A DNA stretch of 64,000 nucleotides. Source: an uncultured Flavobacteriales bacterium. Lineage in GTDB: Bacteria > Bacteroidota > Bacteroidia > Flavobacteriales > BACL11. The position numbers and the translations under genes were made by a program. The notes under the pieces were generated by a model that worked only from the letters and a program-made list of their open reading frames with translations, searched no databases and was not told where the DNA came from. The stretch spans positions 918,850 through 982,849 of the forward strand of contig CALSQD010000002.1 of NCBI GenBank assembly GCA_943788405.1. The letters run 5' to 3'. Numbering within the stretch: the first letter of the stretch is position 1; every line of letters starts with the position of its first letter. Below are positions 51,663 to 61,828 of this stretch, one piece after another.

Positions 51663-53507
51663 TTAGTTGTGACTTATTGCTGGAGTAACTATCGTATTGA
51701 TAGGTACCGTTATTATTGATGACCAACTACTGTTTGTACAGCCATTATCCTCTCGTACTTTTACACGAAATTGAGTGGTAGTAGTTATATTAAAAAAAGT
51801 TACTGGGTTTATAGTATTAAATCCTGGATTTGTCATATTCACCCAACCGCTACCAGAATTATATTGAAATCTGTATCTATTTACAGGAATTGAAGTAGAT
51901 GCTGTTAACGCAATATCATCACCTATACAGGCAGGGTTTGGCACTACTGAAAGCGTAACAGTAGGCACAGGATTAGTAGTAACAACAACCGAATCAGTAG
52001 CAATACAACCACTTGTATCTGTAAAGGTTACAGTATATACTGAAGTTGTATTCACTCCCCCATTAAAACTAGGATTTTGAAGATTTGGATTTGTAAAAGC
52101 AGATGGAGGTGACCAACTATATGTACCACTACTACTTCCAGTTGCAGTAAAACTATTAGGAATACCTCCATTACAAATTATTTGATCTGTTCCTGCAACA
52201 ACAGATACATTTGCTGAACCATTAACAATTGCGGTATCAGTTGCAGAACAACCATTTGCATCAGTAATAGTAACTGTATAGGCTCCTGCACTAAGGCTAG
52301 TAGCTGTAGCTGTAGATTGCCCATCTGACCATAAATAAGTTATTGGATTTGCAACTGACCCATTTACAACTATTGTATAATCCTCTGTAGAGCCAAACCA
52401 AGCAGAATTATTATCACAAGGATTAGCTTGATTGGTGGATTGATATTGATTATTCTGAGCTACAATTCTCATTCTACTTTGCCCAGGTATAGCGCCAATA
52501 GGGACGGTAATTGGAAAAGCATGAACAGATGGACTTTGTGTTGGATTTACTTGCCCTACCCATTCATTTAAGTCGTTAAAATCTCCATCAATATTCCAAT
52601 CAACATATATATTAAGAATATCAACCAAAGCAAAACCACCTGTATTACAGGTTCCTAAATCTACAAATAAATTATATGAATTTCCTGGAGTCACATCTGC
52701 TGATTGAACAGTATAATCCTGATAAGCATCACAAACACTTGATGTATTATTTGATATACTTGTATTATCTCCAACAAAAACTACATTATCAATAGTAGTA
52801 TAGTTATTATATTGAGGTGTAGAAATACAATAAGTACTTAATGCAGAAGCTCCAACTCCAGTAATATTTACTGTTGCTGAACCAAGGTGAATGCAACTAG
52901 AATTAACAACTGAAGTAGCTAAATTCATTTGCGCAAACTGACTTATCCCTATATTTTCTACTCCACAAGAAATTCCATTCGCAAATATTTCATAAGTATG
53001 CGAACCTCCACATTGGTTATTTAAAACACTAGGTAAGCTAACAATTGGATTGTTATCAAACTGATAAGTATAACTAATACCTGATATAGCAACTTGCATA
53101 TCAGCTGTAAACTGTACATTACACAAAGCAGGGCATGCTTGAGTAGGGTTAAATTGGAAAGCTGCTTCTGCTTCTATGATCTCAAAAGTATCAGAATAAA
53201 CTATTGAAGGACAAGCGCTATTATATGGAGAACTGCCTGTAACAACATAAAAACCTACATCTAAATCATTTCGAGAAGTACCTCCATTTCCACCTCCGCC
53301 ATTATATAACTGACCATTAGTAATATTTTGCCAAGAGTAATTTAAATAGTTTGCTTGAATTATGTTAGCAACACCCACAGCACCTCCATTTGGGCAGTTG
53401 ATATGCTGTAAATTAGCAACATCAATTGTTAATGTACATTGTGCTTGAGCATTGTTGTAAAAAACAAGACAAAAGAAAAGGGATAATATTTTTATAATTC
53501 TTTGCAA
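51663..53507 (-). CDS. Secreted GEVED-domain protein with SprB-type repeat
   Basis: 614 residues from a TTG start at 53505-53507; no in-frame ATG exists before an upstream stop. Signal QRIIKILSLFFCLVFYNNAQA. Near 225-385 lies a GEVED domain (VDILNIYVDWNIDGDFNDLNEW, RMRIVAQNN, FGSTEDYTIVV). A SprB-like repeat follows (ITYLWSDGQSTATATSLSAG, YTVTITDANGC), then a PKD-like part and VTLSVVPNPACIGDDIAL. It ends IVTPAISHN, with no T9SS sorting domain. First gene of the three-gene adhesin operon, with a perfect palindrome over its start. Confidence 0.82.
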   Translation of the reverse strand: MQRIIKILSLFFCLVFYNNAQAQCTLTIDVANLQHINCPNGGAVGVANIIQANYLNYSWQNITNGQLYNGGGGNGGTSRNDLDVGFYVVTGSSPYNSACPSIVYSDTFEIIEAEAAFQFNPTQACPALCNVQFTADMQVAISGISYTYQFDNNPIVSLPSVLNNQCGGSHTYEIFANGISCGVENIGISQFAQMNLATSVVNSSCIHLGSATVNITGVGASALSTYCISTPQYNNYTTIDNVVFVGDNTSISNNTSSVCDAYQDYTVQSADVTPGNSYNLFVDLGTCNTGGFALVDILNIYVDWNIDGDFNDLNEWVGQVNPTQSPSVHAFPITVPIGAIPGQSRMRIVAQNNQYQSTNQANPCDNNSAWFGSTEDYTIVVNGSVANPITYLWSDGQSTATATSLSAGAYTVTITDANGCSATDTAIVNGSANVSVVAGTDQIICNGGIPNSFTATGSSSGTYSWSPPSAFTNPNLQNPSFNGGVNTTSVYTVTFTDTSGCIATDSVVVTTNPVPTVTLSVVPNPACIGDDIALTASTSIPVNRYRFQYNSGSGWVNMTNPGFNTINPVTFFNITTTTQFRVKVREDNGCTNSSWSSIITVPINTIVTPAISHN

Positions 53508-53526
53508 AACTAGTTTTGCAAAATTA
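53501..53526 (-). promoter_or_regulatory. Perfect 22-bp palindrome with overlapping -7 boxes
   Basis: 53501-53522 is a perfect palindrome with half site TTTGCAAAACT around CTAG. It holds TAGTTTTG on both strands, and one copy overlaps the TTG start codon. A further exact -7 match for the operon, TAATTTTG, is at 53519-53526 on the minus strand, 11 bases before the start. Confidence 0.6.
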
Positions 53527-53547
53527 TATATAAATAATTAATAATAC

Positions 53548-54879
53548 CTATTCCACAGGAATAAACTCATAATCAACATAATGATGTAAAGGAGCATAGC
53601 TATTAATCTTCCCTCCATCTTTTAAATTCTTAAAATTAAATAAAGAAAAGTCAGAAGCAAAATGCATAAGAATGTTGTAAGCAATATGAGTATACTTTGC
53701 TTGATTGGTATTATACTTCTGTTCAAATAATTTTAAAAAAGAAGAATCATGAATATTATCATTACTAAAACTGTAAGCATCAGGAAACTTGACATCTAAA
53801 AACATTAAATTATGAATATCCAAGTTATCATACTTTTTCCAATCGTATAAACCAAAAACTAGAGATGTAGAGTCCATACCACCAATAGCTCCAAGCATTT
53901 TACTCACAAAAGCCTTATTTTCTGAAGGGATAATAACCACTTGCTTTTCCTGAAACATTTTTCGGATTGAATCTACCTTAGTATATTGCATTGTAAAGGT
54001 TTCCACTAACTTTTCCTCTTGACTAAACAAGTTTTTAACATAAGCAGACTTTCCTTCAAACCCTCTTTGATTTAACACAATAACCCTATCATTTTTATGA
54101 TGCTTTAAAACATAATTCTTAATGACATTTGCCTGCACTTGAAAAGAAGGTGACAGCTGATAAACTACCTTATACGTCCTTACATTTTTAGTACTTTTAG
54201 AAAGAGGAGAAATTAATATTTTAGTAGTATCATTACCATATTTCTTGCATAAAACCCTAAAATTATTAGCATACAAAGGACCAATAACAATATCCATATT
54301 ATCCAAAATATTTGAATTTACAATTTGATGAACTTTTAAAGTATCCTTATTGGTATCAAAAGTATATAAGCGAATATTTTTTCCTTGCTTACGCAAAGAA
54401 TCCAAAGCTAATTCAACACCAACATGAAAAGATAGAGCAACCTCTGATCTTTTATAATATATATTATGAATTTCAGTAGTGTCCTCAAAATCATTAAACA
54501 TGGTGTCATTTTTCACCAAAAAGTAAGGCATTAACAAAGCAATATTTAATTCAGATGTATCCTTAAGTTCAGTAACTAATTCAATCTGTTTTTGAATACT
54601 TAAATCACTATTAATTCTAGCTGAATGCTCATTAATTAGAATTGGGATATACAATAGCTGATTATAGTACAAACGCTTTTGTATTTCATTATTATCAATA
54701 ATATCAGCTGTTTTAACCTTATGTAATTTAGCTATTGATTTAAGCGACTCCCCAGCAGTAACTATGTGTTTTACATAAATATCACCATCAAAAATAATGG
54801 TATCGCTTTTTGTTTGTGCTGATAAACCACAAACAAATAAAAATGAAAATGTGAAAAATATTTTCCTGATTATTCCCAT
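53548..54879 (-). CDS. LysM protein with periplasmic-binding-protein-like domain
   Basis: 443 residues. Signal [22 protein letters not shown]; a LysM domain near 34-80 ([28 protein letters not shown]); then a type I periplasmic-binding-protein fold ([56 protein letters not shown]), as in LpoA or branched-chain amino-acid binding proteins. It probably binds peptidoglycan and regulates its synthesis or senses a fragment. No lipobox Cys. It overlaps the guaA stop by 10 bases. Confidence 0.82.
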   Translation of the reverse strand: MGIIRKIFFTFSFLFVCGLSAQTKSDTIIFDGDIYVKHIVTAGESLKSIAKLHKVKTADIIDNNEIQKRLYYNQLLYIPILINEHSARINSDLSIQKQIELVTELKDTSELNIALLMPYFLVKNDTMFNDFEDTTEIHNIYYKRSEVALSFHVGVELALDSLRKQGKNIRLYTFDTNKDTLKVHQIVNSNILDNMDIVIGPLYANNFRVLCKKYGNDTTKILISPLSKSTKNVRTYKVVYQLSPSFQVQANVIKNYVLKHHKNDRVIVLNQRGFEGKSAYVKNLFSQEEKLVETFTMQYTKVDSIRKMFQEKQVVIIPSENKAFVSKMLGAIGGMDSTSLVFGLYDWKKYDNLDIHNLMFLDVKFPDAYSFSNDNIHDSSFLKLFEQKYNTNQAKYTHIAYNILMHFASDFSLFNFKNLKDGGKINSYAPLHHYVDYEFIPVE

Positions 54880-56405
54880 TCAATAGTTGCTGGCGGTTTT
54901 GATGAAATATCATATACCACTCGGTTAATTCCTTTTACCTTATTGATAATATCATTGGATACTTTAGCTAAAAACTCATATGGTAAATGCACCCAATCAG
55001 CCGTCATACCATCAGTTGACTCTACAGCTCTTAATGCTACTGCATTTTCATAAGTACGCTCATCTCCCATTACACCAACTGATTGTACGGGCAAGAAAAT
55101 TGCTCCTGCTTGCCATACTTTATCATACAAACCTGCTGATTTTAATGAAGAAATAAAAATATGATCTACTTCTTGTAAAATTCTTACCTTCTCTTTTGTA
55201 ATATCTCCTAAAATACGAATTGCCAATCCTGGACCTGGAAAAGGGTGCCTTCCTAATAATTCCTCATCAATTCCCATTGACCTTCCTATTCTCCTTACCT
55301 CATCCTTAAACAAAGTATTTAATGGCTCAACAATTTTAAGTTTCATGTAATCAGGTAAACCACCAACATTATGATGGGATTTGATAGTTTGAGAAGGACC
55401 TCCTGTTGCAGAAACAGACTCAATAACATCAGGATAAATAGTACCTTGTGCTAACCATTTTACATTTTCTAATTGGTTTGATTCATCATCAAAAACATCA
55501 ATAAACATAGCACCAATTGCTTTACGCTTTTTCTCAGGATCAGAAATCCCTGCTAAAACATCATAAAAACGATTCTTTGCATTCACTCCTTTCACATTCA
55601 AGCCCATTCCTTTATATTGATCAAGCACACTTTCAAACTCATCTTTTCTTAAAAGGCCATTATCTACAAAAATGCAATATAAATTCTCACCAATTGCCTT
55701 ATTTAAAAGTACACCTGCTACAGTTGAATCAACACCACCTGAAAGCCCTAAAACAACTTTATCATCTCCAATTTTAGCTTTTAATTCTGCTACCGTTTCA
55801 TCAACAAAAGTTGCAGGAGTCCAATCTTGTGAAAAACCACAAATATCAACCAAAAAGTTCTTTAAAATAGTAGCTCCATCCTTTGAGTGATATACTTCAG
55901 GGTGAAATTGTAAAGCATAAGTTTGCTCTCCTTCTACCTCATAAGCAGCAACTTTTACATCATTTGTTGAAGCAACAACTTTATAATTATCAGGAATAGT
56001 AGCAATAGTATCACCATGACTCATCCATACTTGGGAATCAGCAGGAACACTTTTCATTAAATCAGAATCAGTATCAACAAAAGACAAATTTGCTCTACCA
56101 TATTCACGCGTATTTGAAGGCAATACCTCTCCACCAAATTCATGTGCTAAATGTTGTGCACCATAACAAACTCCTAGCAAAGGTAGCTTTCCTTTTATAG
56201 CTGATAAATCAGGAATTGGAGCATTTTTTTCACGAACAGAATGTGGAGAACCTGATAAAATTACTGCTTTCCAACTTCCATCAATCTCAGGCATTTTATT
56301 GTAAGGGTGAATCTCAGAATAGATATTCAACTCTCTTACTCTCCTTGCAATCAACTGAGTATATTGCGAACCAAAGTCTAATATTAATATTTTTTCGTGC
56401 TCCAT
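54870..56405 (-). CDS. guaA: GMP synthase (glutamine-hydrolysing)
   Basis: 511 residues. Class I glutaminase domain (1-190) with nucleophile Cys in [17 protein letters not shown] and the His/Glu pair in [14 protein letters not shown]-pyrophosphatase domain with PP-loop [15 protein letters not shown] near 220. C-terminal dimerisation domain with [14 protein letters not shown], ending [16 protein letters not shown]. It converts XMP to GMP. It lies 4 bases after bshC. Confidence 0.97.
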   Translation of the reverse strand: MEHEKILILDFGSQYTQLIARRVRELNIYSEIHPYNKMPEIDGSWKAVILSGSPHSVREKNAPIPDLSAIKGKLPLLGVCYGAQHLAHEFGGEVLPSNTREYGRANLSFVDTDSDLMKSVPADSQVWMSHGDTIATIPDNYKVVASTNDVKVAAYEVEGEQTYALQFHPEVYHSKDGATILKNFLVDICGFSQDWTPATFVDETVAELKAKIGDDKVVLGLSGGVDSTVAGVLLNKAIGENLYCIFVDNGLLRKDEFESVLDQYKGMGLNVKGVNAKNRFYDVLAGISDPEKKRKAIGAMFIDVFDDESNQLENVKWLAQGTIYPDVIESVSATGGPSQTIKSHHNVGGLPDYMKLKIVEPLNTLFKDEVRRIGRSMGIDEELLGRHPFPGPGLAIRILGDITKEKVRILQEVDHIFISSLKSAGLYDKVWQAGAIFLPVQSVGVMGDERTYENAVALRAVESTDGMTADWVHLPYEFLAKVSNDIINKVKGINRVVYDISSKPPATIEWE

Positions 56406-56409
56406 TTAT

Positions 56410-57951
56410 CTATTTTATTTTAGGGGTCAAAACTACAAAATTAGGGTTGAGTGGATTTAAATTCGCTTTCAATATTTCAATAAAGTTTTCACCATGTTTT
56501 AAATAAAGCGGAATGAAATTTTCATAACGTTCTTGCAAACTACTATTCGGAAATAATTGCAATTTCAATTTACTTATTTGCTGCAAGGAACTTTCAAATT
56601 TCTGCTTTTCTAATTTCAGTAATTTTTGTTCCATTTGCTTAAACGACTTTTGTTGTTTTTGCAATTGTGATTGAATACTACTCTGCATACCCGCATCAGT
56701 TGTTTTATTCATTATTGATTCATACACCAATTTCATTTTATCAAACTCATCATGAAGTGAAATAGTTGCTTCAGCACTTAATAAAACAAACTTTTTATGC
56801 AATTGATGTTCGTCTAAAAATAAATCAGCAATTGAAATTTCAAAATCCTTTCGTTTTTTATCTTGCTTACAGTCAATTAGTAAAGCTGAATTTCTTAACA
56901 TTAAAATTGGAAAAGGAATATTCTCTTGCTCAAAAGCAGTTTTTAATTGCATCCAATATGCTACCTCAGCACCCCCTCCTATATAAGCTATATTTGGCAA
57001 AATAGTTTCCTGATACAATGGTCGCAACAATACATTAGGGCTAAAATTTTCAGGGTTTTCTTCAATCTCTTTTTCGCCAACTCCTTCTTTTATCAGTTCT
57101 CTTTTTCCATCAGATAATTTGAAAAAATTAATAGGACGAACATAAGCTTGTGCTTTGTATTCATTCGCTAAATTCTCACTACAATTGCTTATTGTTTGTT
57201 CAAATCCTTGCGATAAAACATCTTTCTTAATTATTGGTAAAAATTGTTGTTTTAATCTCCTATCATCCCCATCCAAAATAACCAAACCATACTTACCAAA
57301 CAATTCATTTACAAAATAACGAGTAGCATCTGCCAAATTATTGTGCTTGAGATATGCATTCTCAAAAAGAGAAATTAACTGAATTGCATTATCAGAATTT
57401 CCTAAAGCTTTCTTTAAATCTTCTAAGACAGATTCAAACCCATCTAAGTTCATTCGCCCAACAGCACCACTTTGCTTAGCCTCCCATTCTATTTTTTTTC
57501 CAAATAAATTGATGTGGTTTATCTCCTGAAAATCATGATCCTCAGTAGCCATCCAAAAAATAGGAATAAAATTATTTTTCGGATATTTTGCTTTTAATTG
57601 CTCTGCTAAATTTAAAGTAGAAATCAGCTTATAAATAAAATACAGAGGGCCTGTAAACAAACACAATTGATGCCCAGTGGTTACTGTAAAAGTATTTTTA
57701 TCTGCTAATAAATCAATATTATTTTTGGACTTCTCAGAAAGAGAAAAAGAAGCATTTTGTTGTTTTATTACCTCAACTAAAATATCTCTATTTACAAGGT
57801 GATTGTGCTTTTCAGTAATTTGCTTTTCAAAATTTTCTAGGTTTGGAAAATGATTTATAAAAGGCTTTAGTTGCTCATCCTCATTCAGATAATCAAGTAC
57901 TAATTTTGAGAATTTATTGGTTTCTTGATATGAAATTTCAGCAACCTTCAA
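56410..57951 (-). CDS. bshC: Bacillithiol synthase (cysteine-adding enzyme)
   Basis: 513 residues. The family features are present: VTTGHQLCLFTGPLYFIYKL, a modified HIGH-like nucleotide site, FIPIFWMATEDHDFQEINH, YIGGGAEVAYWMQLK, and a long coiled-coil near 395-460 (QSQLQKQQKSFKQMEQKLLK). BshC ligates Cys to glucosaminyl-malate to give bacillithiol, the main low-molecular-weight thiol in many Firmicutes and some Bacteroidota. bshA and bshB are not here. It lies between mnmA and guaA, spaced by 3-4 bases. Confidence 0.93.
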   Translation of the reverse strand: MKVAEISYQETNKFSKLVLDYLNEDEQLKPFINHFPNLENFEKQITEKHNHLVNRDILVEVIKQQNASFSLSEKSKNNIDLLADKNTFTVTTGHQLCLFTGPLYFIYKLISTLNLAEQLKAKYPKNNFIPIFWMATEDHDFQEINHINLFGKKIEWEAKQSGAVGRMNLDGFESVLEDLKKALGNSDNAIQLISLFENAYLKHNNLADATRYFVNELFGKYGLVILDGDDRRLKQQFLPIIKKDVLSQGFEQTISNCSENLANEYKAQAYVRPINFFKLSDGKRELIKEGVGEKEIEENPENFSPNVLLRPLYQETILPNIAYIGGGAEVAYWMQLKTAFEQENIPFPILMLRNSALLIDCKQDKKRKDFEISIADLFLDEHQLHKKFVLLSAEATISLHDEFDKMKLVYESIMNKTTDAGMQSSIQSQLQKQQKSFKQMEQKLLKLEKQKFESSLQQISKLKLQLFPNSSLQERYENFIPLYLKHGENFIEILKANLNPLNPNFVVLTPKIK

Positions 57952-57954
57952 AAT

Positions 57955-59043
57955 CTATCGTTTCATGATAAATCCTCCAGCAATCAAATCATTACCTTCA
58001 TAAATTGCTGCAGATTGTCCTGGAGCAATACCCTCAACTTTTTTATGAAATAATACTTTTAAATTATCGCCATCATTAGTAACAGTTGCCATCTCCCCTT
58101 TATGCTTATACCTAACTTTTACTAAACATTCCATACCATCCTCAATCCTATCATATTTTAGGTAATTTACATTTCTAATGAACATTTCCTGCTTTTGCAA
58201 ATCCTCCTTAGTACCCACTATCACTGTATTATCATCAGGATTTATACCGATAACATAAGTTGGAGTAGAGCCAAGAGAAACCCCAATTTTTCTTTGTCCA
58301 ATAGTGTAGAAAGGATAACCATCATGAGTCCCTACAATATGACCATCAGTAGTTACAAAATTACCACCTGCAACTTTCTCTTCCAATCCTTCTACCCTTC
58401 TTTTCAAAAAGCCTCTATAGTCATTATCTGGTATAAAACAGATTTCATAACTCTCACTTTTTTCAGCTAAAGCTTTATAACCTCTATCCAAGGCCATTTG
58501 TTTAATGTCTTTTTTATGAAATTCTCCCATAGGGAAAATAGTACGCTTTAAGCACTCTTGTGTTACTCCCCAAAGCACATAGGATTGATCCTTAGAATCA
58601 TCCAAACCTTTTGAAACAACATACCTTCCGTTTTCTTCACGGATTTGCGCGTAATGTCCTGTTGCAATAAACTCACAATTCAACATATCAGCACGCTTTA
58701 AAAGAGCTTCCCACTTAATGTGCGTATTACACAACACACAAGGATTTGGCGTACGCCCAGCAATGTACTCATCCACAAAATTGTCAATAATGAAATTACC
58801 AAACTCTTCACGAATATCTAAAATAGTATGTGGAAAACCACAATCAACAGCCAATTGGCGTGCGTCATTTATGGAATCTAAACTGCAACAACCCGTTTCT
58901 TTTTTATTTCCTCCTGAAGAATCATAATCCCAAGTTTTCATGGTTAAACCAATCACTTCATAACCTTCTTCATGCAGCAATAAAGAAGCCATAGTACTAT
59001 CAATACCACCACTCATTGCCATTAAAACCCTACCTTTACTCAT
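57955..59043 (-). CDS. mnmA: tRNA 2-thiouridine(34) synthase MnmA
   Basis: 362 residues. N-terminal PP-loop MAMSGGIDSTMASLLL (7-22); first catalytic Cys in TPNPCVLCN, second in SESYEICFIPD; IATGHYAQIR and QSYVLWG; the C-terminal beta-barrel domain ends GQSAAIYEGNDLIAGGFIMKR. It puts sulfur on U34 of Lys, Glu and Gln tRNAs. It overlaps the YwqK-like gene by 8 bases and runs into bshC, so sulfur-handling genes are side by side. Confidence 0.97.
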   Translation of the reverse strand: MSKGRVLMAMSGGIDSTMASLLLHEEGYEVIGLTMKTWDYDSSGGNKKETGCCSLDSINDARQLAVDCGFPHTILDIREEFGNFIIDNFVDEYIAGRTPNPCVLCNTHIKWEALLKRADMLNCEFIATGHYAQIREENGRYVVSKGLDDSKDQSYVLWGVTQECLKRTIFPMGEFHKKDIKQMALDRGYKALAEKSESYEICFIPDNDYRGFLKRRVEGLEEKVAGGNFVTTDGHIVGTHDGYPFYTIGQRKIGVSLGSTPTYVIGINPDDNTVIVGTKEDLQKQEMFIRNVNYLKYDRIEDGMECLVKVRYKHKGEMATVTNDGDNLKVLFHKKVEGIAPGQSAAIYEGNDLIAGGFIMKR

Positions 59044-59692
59044 TGTAATTTATTATTGTATCACTAATTCCTTCTTCTGTAAAATATTCCCAAACTCCTG
59101 ATTTTTTATCTTCAACATACAAACCCTTATAATACACTTGTCCATTTGGGTAATAATAAGTTTGTCTCCCTTCTCTTTGTCCGCTATTATAATCCGCTTG
59201 CATTTTTATTTTTCCGTCCATAAAATACTGAATCCATACTCCATCTTTGATACCCTCACTCCAATTTTTTATTTCGTATAAATCCCCAGTATAGTAATAG
59301 GTTTTTGTTGCCCCATTTAATTGCCCTTTTTGGTATTGCTCACTCATCATAAGTACGCTATCAGCACTAAAATAATTCCAAGTACTATCCTTTAACTCAT
59401 TTACATAAAGTCCTGCTGCTTTTAATTTCCCGTTTTTATAAAACAGATGTGTAGCTGCCGCTAAACCGTTATGAAAGAATTCTTTTTCAGCTTGAATTTC
59501 TCCTGATTCATAATAATAGTAAAACAAACCTTGAGGTTTATCATTTTTGAATTGCCCCTTGTAACGCAAATTACCATTTGCATGTGTTTTTTTCCAAACA
59601 CCTTGTTTTAAACCCTTTGCATCAACTTCATTAATAGTTTGACTAAAGGATAAAAAAGGAATGAATAAAAGGAAAAAAAGAATTTTTTTCAT
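59036..59692 (-). CDS. Secreted MORN-like (YwqK-type) repeat protein
   Basis: 218 residues, signal MKKILFFLLFIPFLSFSQ, then six to seven short repeats of the form GxWxxYxxxGxLxxxxxYxxGxxxG: ANGNLRYKGQFKNDKPQG, YESGEIQAEKEFFHNG, YKNGKLKAAGLYVNE, YFMDGKIKMQADYNSGQREG, YPNGQVYYKGLYVEDKKSG. Databases call such proteins 'YwqK antitoxin', but no toxin is nearby, so a repeat-scaffold role is more likely. A -7 box lies at 59710-59717. Confidence 0.85.
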   Translation of the reverse strand: MKKILFFLLFIPFLSFSQTINEVDAKGLKQGVWKKTHANGNLRYKGQFKNDKPQGLFYYYYESGEIQAEKEFFHNGLAAATHLFYKNGKLKAAGLYVNELKDSTWNYFSADSVLMMSEQYQKGQLNGATKTYYYTGDLYEIKNWSEGIKDGVWIQYFMDGKIKMQADYNSGQREGRQTYYYPNGQVYYKGLYVEDKKSGVWEYFTEEGISDTIINYNE

Positions 59693-59709
59693 TGTGATAA
59701 TTTTTTTTG

Positions 59710-59717
59710 CAAATATA
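59710..59717 (-). promoter_or_regulatory. -7 box for the YwqK-like/mnmA/bshC/guaA run
   Basis: TATATTTG on the minus strand, an exact TAnnTTTG match, 17 bases before the ATG at 59692. Confidence 0.55.
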
Positions 59718-59737
59718 GTAAGAAAAGGATGAATTAC

Positions 59738-60874
59738 TTACAATTGCTTTTGGATCAACTGTTCCACACCATCAACAAAACTTTTCCATGAAAATCGTTT
59801 CTTTTCACTACTAGTATTAATCGTAAATTCTGCTTCTTTATTGTTGGTATAAAAATCAATTATAGCATCTGCAATCTCGGTAGGATTCTGAGAAGTAACA
59901 TAACCTACCTTATTATCTGGCACAATTTCGGCCAAACCTCCAACATTAGTCACCAACATTGAACGCTCAAAAGAATAAGCAATTTGAGTAACTCCACTTT
60001 GAGTTGCCGTACGGTAAGTTTGAGTAATCATATCAGCAGCACAAAAATAATCTTTAACCTTATCAGCAGGAATAAAATCACTCTTCATAATGATGTTTTC
60101 GGCAATACCTAAATCAGCAATCATATTGGTATATTCTGTTTTATCATCATAAAACTCCCCAGCAATAATAAGCTTAATCCCCATTGCTTTTATTCTGCTA
60201 TCCGCCATTGCTTTAAGCATTAAGTCCAAACCCTTGTACTTGCGTACAAAACCAAAAAATAATAAATGTTTATTATCAGGGTTTAACCCTAAATTTGCTA
60301 TTGCTTGTTGTTTAGGAATTTTATCACCAAACACATCATAAATAGGATGTGGAATAAACTTTTTAGCAGTAGTATTTGTAAATTTTGAGAGATCATCCAA
60401 CACAGAAGCGGAAAGCGTTAAAAAAGCATCACAACTTTTTACAAAATAACGAGTAAATAAAGTGTCGCCAATCCTTTTTTCATGAGGAATAACATTATCC
60501 GTTATGGCCAAAATTTTAATTTTCTTATTTAATAATCGTGCAATAGAACCTAAACAAGGTGCCATAAAAGGCAACCAATACCTTATGATAACATAGTCAG
60601 GTTTTTCAGCATTAATTTTACGCGCAACATTTATCCAATTAATAGGATTAACGGAATTGATAAGTGTTTTTATTTTTAAGTTTTTTGGCGCTTTTCCTGT
60701 TTCATACTGTGTAGTTCCAGGAAATAAAAAACCAGGATATTGAAGCGTGAAAGAGTAAAGCGTAACATCATCTCCTCTATCGTAATATTCTTGTGCTAAA
60801 GCATTATTGAAATTTGCTATTCCACCTCTAAAAGGAAAAGCAGGACCAATAATAATTACCTTTCTTTTAGTCAA
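59738..60874 (-). CDS. Family 4 glycosyltransferase
   Basis: 378 residues, GT-B fold. VIIGPAFPFRGGIANFNNALA is a glycine-rich acceptor-side opening; LLFFGFVRKYKGLDLMLKAM and LIIAGEFYDD are donor-domain strands; SGVTQIAYSFERSMLVTNVGGLAEIV has the conserved Glu and Gly-Gly of GT4. The sugar and acceptor are unknown. It lies 3 bases below the GT2 gene, so the two probably act on the same envelope glycan or lipid. Confidence 0.87.
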   Translation of the reverse strand: MTKRKVIIIGPAFPFRGGIANFNNALAQEYYDRGDDVTLYSFTLQYPGFLFPGTTQYETGKAPKNLKIKTLINSVNPINWINVARKINAEKPDYVIIRYWLPFMAPCLGSIARLLNKKIKILAITDNVIPHEKRIGDTLFTRYFVKSCDAFLTLSASVLDDLSKFTNTTAKKFIPHPIYDVFGDKIPKQQAIANLGLNPDNKHLLFFGFVRKYKGLDLMLKAMADSRIKAMGIKLIIAGEFYDDKTEYTNMIADLGIAENIIMKSDFIPADKVKDYFCAADMITQTYRTATQSGVTQIAYSFERSMLVTNVGGLAEIVPDNKVGYVTSQNPTEIADAIIDFYTNNKEAEFTINTSSEKKRFSWKSFVDGVEQLIQKQL

Positions 60875-60877
60875 AAT

Positions 60878-61825
60878 CTACACCTCTTTTTCTACTTGAT
60901 AGTTGTTTCTATCATAAGCATTTCTTGAAATCATTTCAGCAATAAAACCAGCCAAAAATAACTGAACACCTATTACCATTGAAGTAAGTGCAATATAAAA
61001 CCCTGACATTTCAGCAATGTTTTTTGCAGGAATATCAGAGAACATGGCGTATAATTTAGCACCACCAATATAAGTAAACACGCCAAAACCTAAGATAAAC
61101 ATAAGGCTACCCAAAACCCCAAAAAAGTGCATAGGCTTTTTACCAAAACGAGAAACAAAAGTAATCGTAAGTAAATCCAAAAATCCATTTACAAAACGCT
61201 CCAAACCAAACTTTGTAACTCCATATTTACGGCTTTGATGTTCTACCACCTGTTCAGTAATATTAGAAAAACCTGCCCACTTAGCCAACACAGGAATATA
61301 CCTATGCATTTCACCATGTACCTCAACTGATTTTACAACTGTATTCTTATAGGATTTAAGTCCACAATTAAAATCATGTAAATAAATACCTGATGCTTTA
61401 CGAGCTGCCCAATTGAATAGTTTTGTAGGAATCGTTTTAGATAGAGGGTCATAGCGTTTAGCTTTCCAGCCTGAAACTAAATCAAAACCCTCTACTGCAA
61501 TTTTATTGTACAATTCAGGAATTTCCTCAGGGCTATCTTGCAAATCGGCATCCATAGTGATTACAACATCACCTTTTGCTTTTGCAAAACCAACATTTAA
61601 AGCAGCTGATTTCCCATAATTTCTTCTGAATTTTACCCCTTTTACATTTGAGTTTTCAGCAGAAATATTTTCTACAACTTCCCATGATTTATCTTTACTT
61701 CCATCATCAATAAGTAACACTTCATAACTGAAGTTATTCTTTTGCATTACCCTATCAATCCAAGCACATAATTCTGGCAAGGATTCTTCTTCATTAAATA
61801 AAGGGACTATTACACTAATATTCAT
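60878..61825 (-). CDS. Membrane-bound family 2 glycosyltransferase (DPM1/GtrB type)
   Basis: 315 residues. GT-A domain with ISVIVPLFNEEESLPELCAW, LLIDDGSKDKSWEV, RRNYGKSAALNVGFAKAKGD, ITMDADLQDSPEEI and GVTKFGLERFVNGFLDLL. Two C-terminal spans follow: FGVLGSLMFILGFGVFTYIG and FYIALTSMVIGVQLFLAGF. This is the polyprenyl-phosphate glycosyltransferase plan. It would load a sugar on undecaprenyl phosphate at the inner membrane. It is 3 bases below the DUF4199 gene and 3 above the GT4 gene. Confidence 0.9.
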   Translation of the reverse strand: MNISVIVPLFNEEESLPELCAWIDRVMQKNNFSYEVLLIDDGSKDKSWEVVENISAENSNVKGVKFRRNYGKSAALNVGFAKAKGDVVITMDADLQDSPEEIPELYNKIAVEGFDLVSGWKAKRYDPLSKTIPTKLFNWAARKASGIYLHDFNCGLKSYKNTVVKSVEVHGEMHRYIPVLAKWAGFSNITEQVVEHQSRKYGVTKFGLERFVNGFLDLLTITFVSRFGKKPMHFFGVLGSLMFILGFGVFTYIGGAKLYAMFSDIPAKNIAEMSGFYIALTSMVIGVQLFLAGFIAEMISRNAYDRNNYQVEKEV

Positions 61826-61828
61826 AAA

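Noticed and set aside
53501-53522. The 22-bp palindrome as an intrinsic terminator of the LysM gene
   Set aside because: It lies at the start of the next gene, contains -7 boxes, and its stem is A+T-rich without a following T run on the minus strand.
59036-59692. Toxin-antitoxin system ('YwqK antitoxin' label)
   Set aside because: The protein is a secreted MORN-like repeat protein; no toxin gene is next to it.
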